Part shown: positions 62,272 through 64,000 of the stretch, piece after piece | Numbering within the stretch: the stretch's first letter is position 1 | Layout of the letters: every line of letters starts with the position of its first letter | Source of the DNA: Fonsecaea monophora | Lineage: Eukaryota; Ascomycota; Eurotiomycetes; Chaetothyriales; Herpotrichiellaceae | Direction: 5' to 3' | DNA length: 64,000 bases | NCBI RefSeq assembly: GCF_001642475.1 | Contig: NW_019173939.1 | Span: forward strand, 124,001-188,000 | Notes under the pieces: model-generated | The model's database searches: none | What the model saw: only the letters and a program-made list of their open reading frames with translations | What the model was told of the DNA's origin: nothing | Translations under genes and position numbers: made by a program

Positions 62272-62769
62272 GGTTTGTACGGGTGCAGAGGGAACTGGTA
62301 TACTTGGGACGCCTTATGCTCGCTCCGAGAGACCGTCGTGGTGGTCGTGGGCCATTTACGTTGTATTTGGTGCCTCAGTCATGATGTCTCGCAGGAAGCT
62401 ACGAGAGCAGCAGAACTGTCCAGGTACTCTACGAAGCTCAGCAGCTGAGGGGATAATATTACACATGACGAAGCGTGGCGGGATGTGCCTTGGATTTCCC
62501 GAATGGATGGGATTGTGGTTGGCTAACCAGCGACGAGGCTGCACCAGGCTGAGGTTCTGCCTCACCCAATGAATTACGAGCGAGCCAAGTCCATAATTAA
62601 TTTGTTTCTCTCGCAAGCCACGACGATGATAGAGAGAGACTGTTGATGCAAACTGACCTTCCCACACACCACCTACGCAGTCGCTGTCCGGGTACCACCG
62701 CCTCTTTCCTTTTCTCCTGCATCGATATATTCTCGTGCCTGCGACTGCGCTGCCTGAGCGGCTCTCGCC
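62272..62769. promoter_or_regulatory. Divergent promoter between the PPPY gene and LSM8
   Basis: The starts at 62271 (-) and 62770 (+) face away across about 500 bp. No gene was seen. Confidence 0.45.
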
Positions 62770-63131
62770 ATGTCCCTCCAAACCTACATTGACAGTATGT
62801 GACTGCCACCCCCACCCCACCACATTCCCACTTCTTCCACTGACCCTTCTCCGTTATAGAAAAGGTGCTGGTCATTACCGTCGACGGGCGGACTCTTGTC
62901 GGAACCCTGCTCTCTTGCGATCAAGTCACCAACATTGTTCTGAATGAGACTGTCGAGCGTATCATCCGCCCAGCAGATGACCCCGAACCGAGCTCCCAGG
63001 TCAGCCATGGCCTGTACCTGGTGAGAGGCGACAACATCACGATCGTGGGACTCGTGGACGAGGAATTGGACAAGAGCATCGACTGGGACAAAGTCAGAGG
63101 CGACGTTATTGGGACTACAAAACACGTGTGA
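62770..63131 (+). CDS. LSM8: U6 snRNA-associated Sm-like protein LSm8
   Basis: Two exons, 62770-62794 and 62860-63131, with a 65-nt intron (ACA|GTATGT...CCGTTATAG|AA), encode 98 residues, the usual length of LSm8. The Sm1 motif is KVLVITVDGRTLVGTLLSCD and the Sm2 motif GLYLVRGDNITIVGLVDE, with RGDN as in LSm8 orthologues. LSm8 makes the LSm2-8 ring nuclear: it binds the U-rich 3' end of U6 snRNA and supports spliceosome assembly. The intron splits the codon for Lys9, right after the short N-terminal helix MSLQTYID. Confidence 0.95.
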
Positions 63132-63757
63132 TTTTTGAGATCGGAAGTCCTTGGAAAAAAAGCCACAGCTCGAATTGACCTAGCAACAATATCGCCCGTA
63201 CCAGGCCAGATCACAGAGTGGAAGTCACCTCAGAGAGCCTACCTCCCGCCACGAGGACTGAGTTCGCCAATGCACGATCCGTCCACTGCCCAGAATGAAA
63301 AACGTGTGGGAGGGCTGAACTGGGGACACGAGTGTGTGAAGACCATGCTTGCCATCGCACAATGGAGCATTAACCAGCAATGCAACGAAGGCATACTCGC
63401 TTTCTACGCCTCGGCCTCAACGAACCGCCACCCCGGGCAGCATGTTGTCAAGTGTATCGTTGTATCAGCCTTCATCTTACACATGTCCCTCGGAAACGAT
63501 CACCCGAGTCAAACCCAGTGGTCTCGCTCCGGCAGCTCAACACCCACATCTCTAGTGAAAAAAAACCCCCTGAGGAAGTCTGCGTTTGTCACACGTCTGG
63601 CTTGTTCAATCTATGGACTCGGGAATTCAATCTTCTACAATCATCACTTCAATTGCTCTTTGGTCTACCACGTCCAGTCTATCAGACATCAAGCTTAATT
63701 TTGCATTCATTTGTGGATCAAAGCCACTACAATGCGCCTACCACTCTGATCCGGCGA
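63132..63757. other. Convergent intergenic region after LSM8
   Basis: Two long frames (from about 63135 and 63380) overlap here on the plus strand but are not coding-like: the first begins at TTG, the second runs antisense into the permease exon. They are treated as chance frames in 3' sequence. Confidence 0.45.
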
Positions 63758-63984
63758 TCAATAAGTGAAGCGGAATGCTGGGTGGTCATCTCCAAGGTTG
63801 TTCTTTTCGTCCTCTGGCAAATTGTACCTGTCGTCACGGCCGCCATGGTCTCTAAGTTTGTTCTCTCTTCTGATATAGAAGAGGAAAATGACGGAAGAGA
63901 TTACGCATAGCCAGATCAGACCCAGTCCTAAGCCATATCCGAGTGGGTATTCGGGTGCCTGGGTTGTGATAAACATGTTGCTAG
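63758..63984 (-). CDS. Last exon of a Dal5/allantoate-permease-like MFS transporter, 5' part outside the window
   Basis: The terminal exon encodes about 75 residues ending at TGA 63758: SNMFITTQAPEYPLGYG, a final hydrophobic helix (LGLIWLCVISSVIFLFY), then a charged tail RRENKLRD...DDRYNLPEDEKNNLGDDH and PAFRFTY. The N(M/L)FITTQAP start, the RREN after the last helix and the DDHPxFRF ending are typical of the anion:cation symporter (Dal5, nicotinate/allantoate permease) family. The acceptor is CAG at 63985-63987 with a CTGAC branch word just upstream; the rest of the gene lies right of the window. Confidence 0.8.
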
Positions 63985-64000
63985 CTGATTGTCAGTCACG

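Noticed and set aside
63135..63910. Two overlapping long frames on the plus strand after LSM8
   Set aside because: One lacks an ATG and the other runs antisense into the permease exon; neither has a domain.

Overview
The window looks like nuclear chromosomal DNA of a filamentous ascomycete (Pezizomycotina, most likely a Eurotiomycete). The evidence is split genes with short introns (about 44-139 nt, GT...AG with CTAAC/CTGAC-type branch sites), full-length genes typical of moulds (septation kinase SepH, Rsp5/HulA, Vps9, Pab2, LSm8, adenylosuccinate synthetase), GPI-anchored secreted proteins, several MFS families, and gene-poor spacers full of microsatellites. No rRNA gene, convincing tRNA, transposon or CRISPR array was seen.

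Layout. 1-0.74 kb: C-terminal end of an Ala/Glu-rich, Meu6-like protein (its start lies outside). 2.7-4.3 kb (-): a GCN4/CpcA-type bZIP regulator whose upstream region has a perfect ATGACTCAT element and several uORFs. 7.6-9.0 kb (-): a three-finger C2H2 nuclear protein. 9.7-20.3 kb: a metabolic stretch with a salicylate-hydroxylase-like flavoprotein, an AlaX-type tRNA editing hydrolase, a divergent pair (a 6-phosphogluconate dehydrogenase homologue with NAD-type features and a sugar isomerase/3-dehydroshikimate dehydratase-like TIM barrel) and a 14-helix DHA2 MFS exporter. 21 kb: a probably damaged coiled-coil ORF. 22.6 kb: ADE12. 24.8-25.4 kb (-): a small GPI-anchored secreted protein. 26.3 kb: a P-loop kinase. 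28-29.7 kb (-): an unknown Ser/Arg-rich protein. 30.6-32.0 kb: a wax-synthase-like membrane acyltransferase. 32.8-37.2 kb: SepH. 37.2-41.3 kb: a gene-free spacer rich in GTACTCGG/CGAGTAC words. 41.3-42.4 kb (-): an unknown nuclear protein. 46.0-48.2 kb (-): Vps9, sharing a promoter region with an ASNSD1-type asparagine synthetase-like gene. 51.1-54.3 kb: two monocarboxylate-transporter-like MFS genes, tail to tail. 54.8-55.7 kb: Pab2. 56.8-59.6 kb: Rsp5/HulA, nine exons. 60.3-62.3 kb (-): a Cys-rich unknown protein ending in a PPPY motif. 62.8-63.1 kb: LSm8. 63.76-64 kb (-): the last exon of a Dal5-type permease.

How the parts connect. Most genes are unrelated housekeeping loci. Four links are worth attention: the CpcA-like regulator with its own binding site, and the same kind of site upstream of ADE12; the divergent dehydrogenase/isomerase pair; the HECT ligase with WW domains next to a gene whose product carries a WW ligand; and Vps9 with the ASNSD1-like gene behind one intergenic promoter. 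Exon models come from splice motifs, frame continuity and recognised protein families; no alignment was run.
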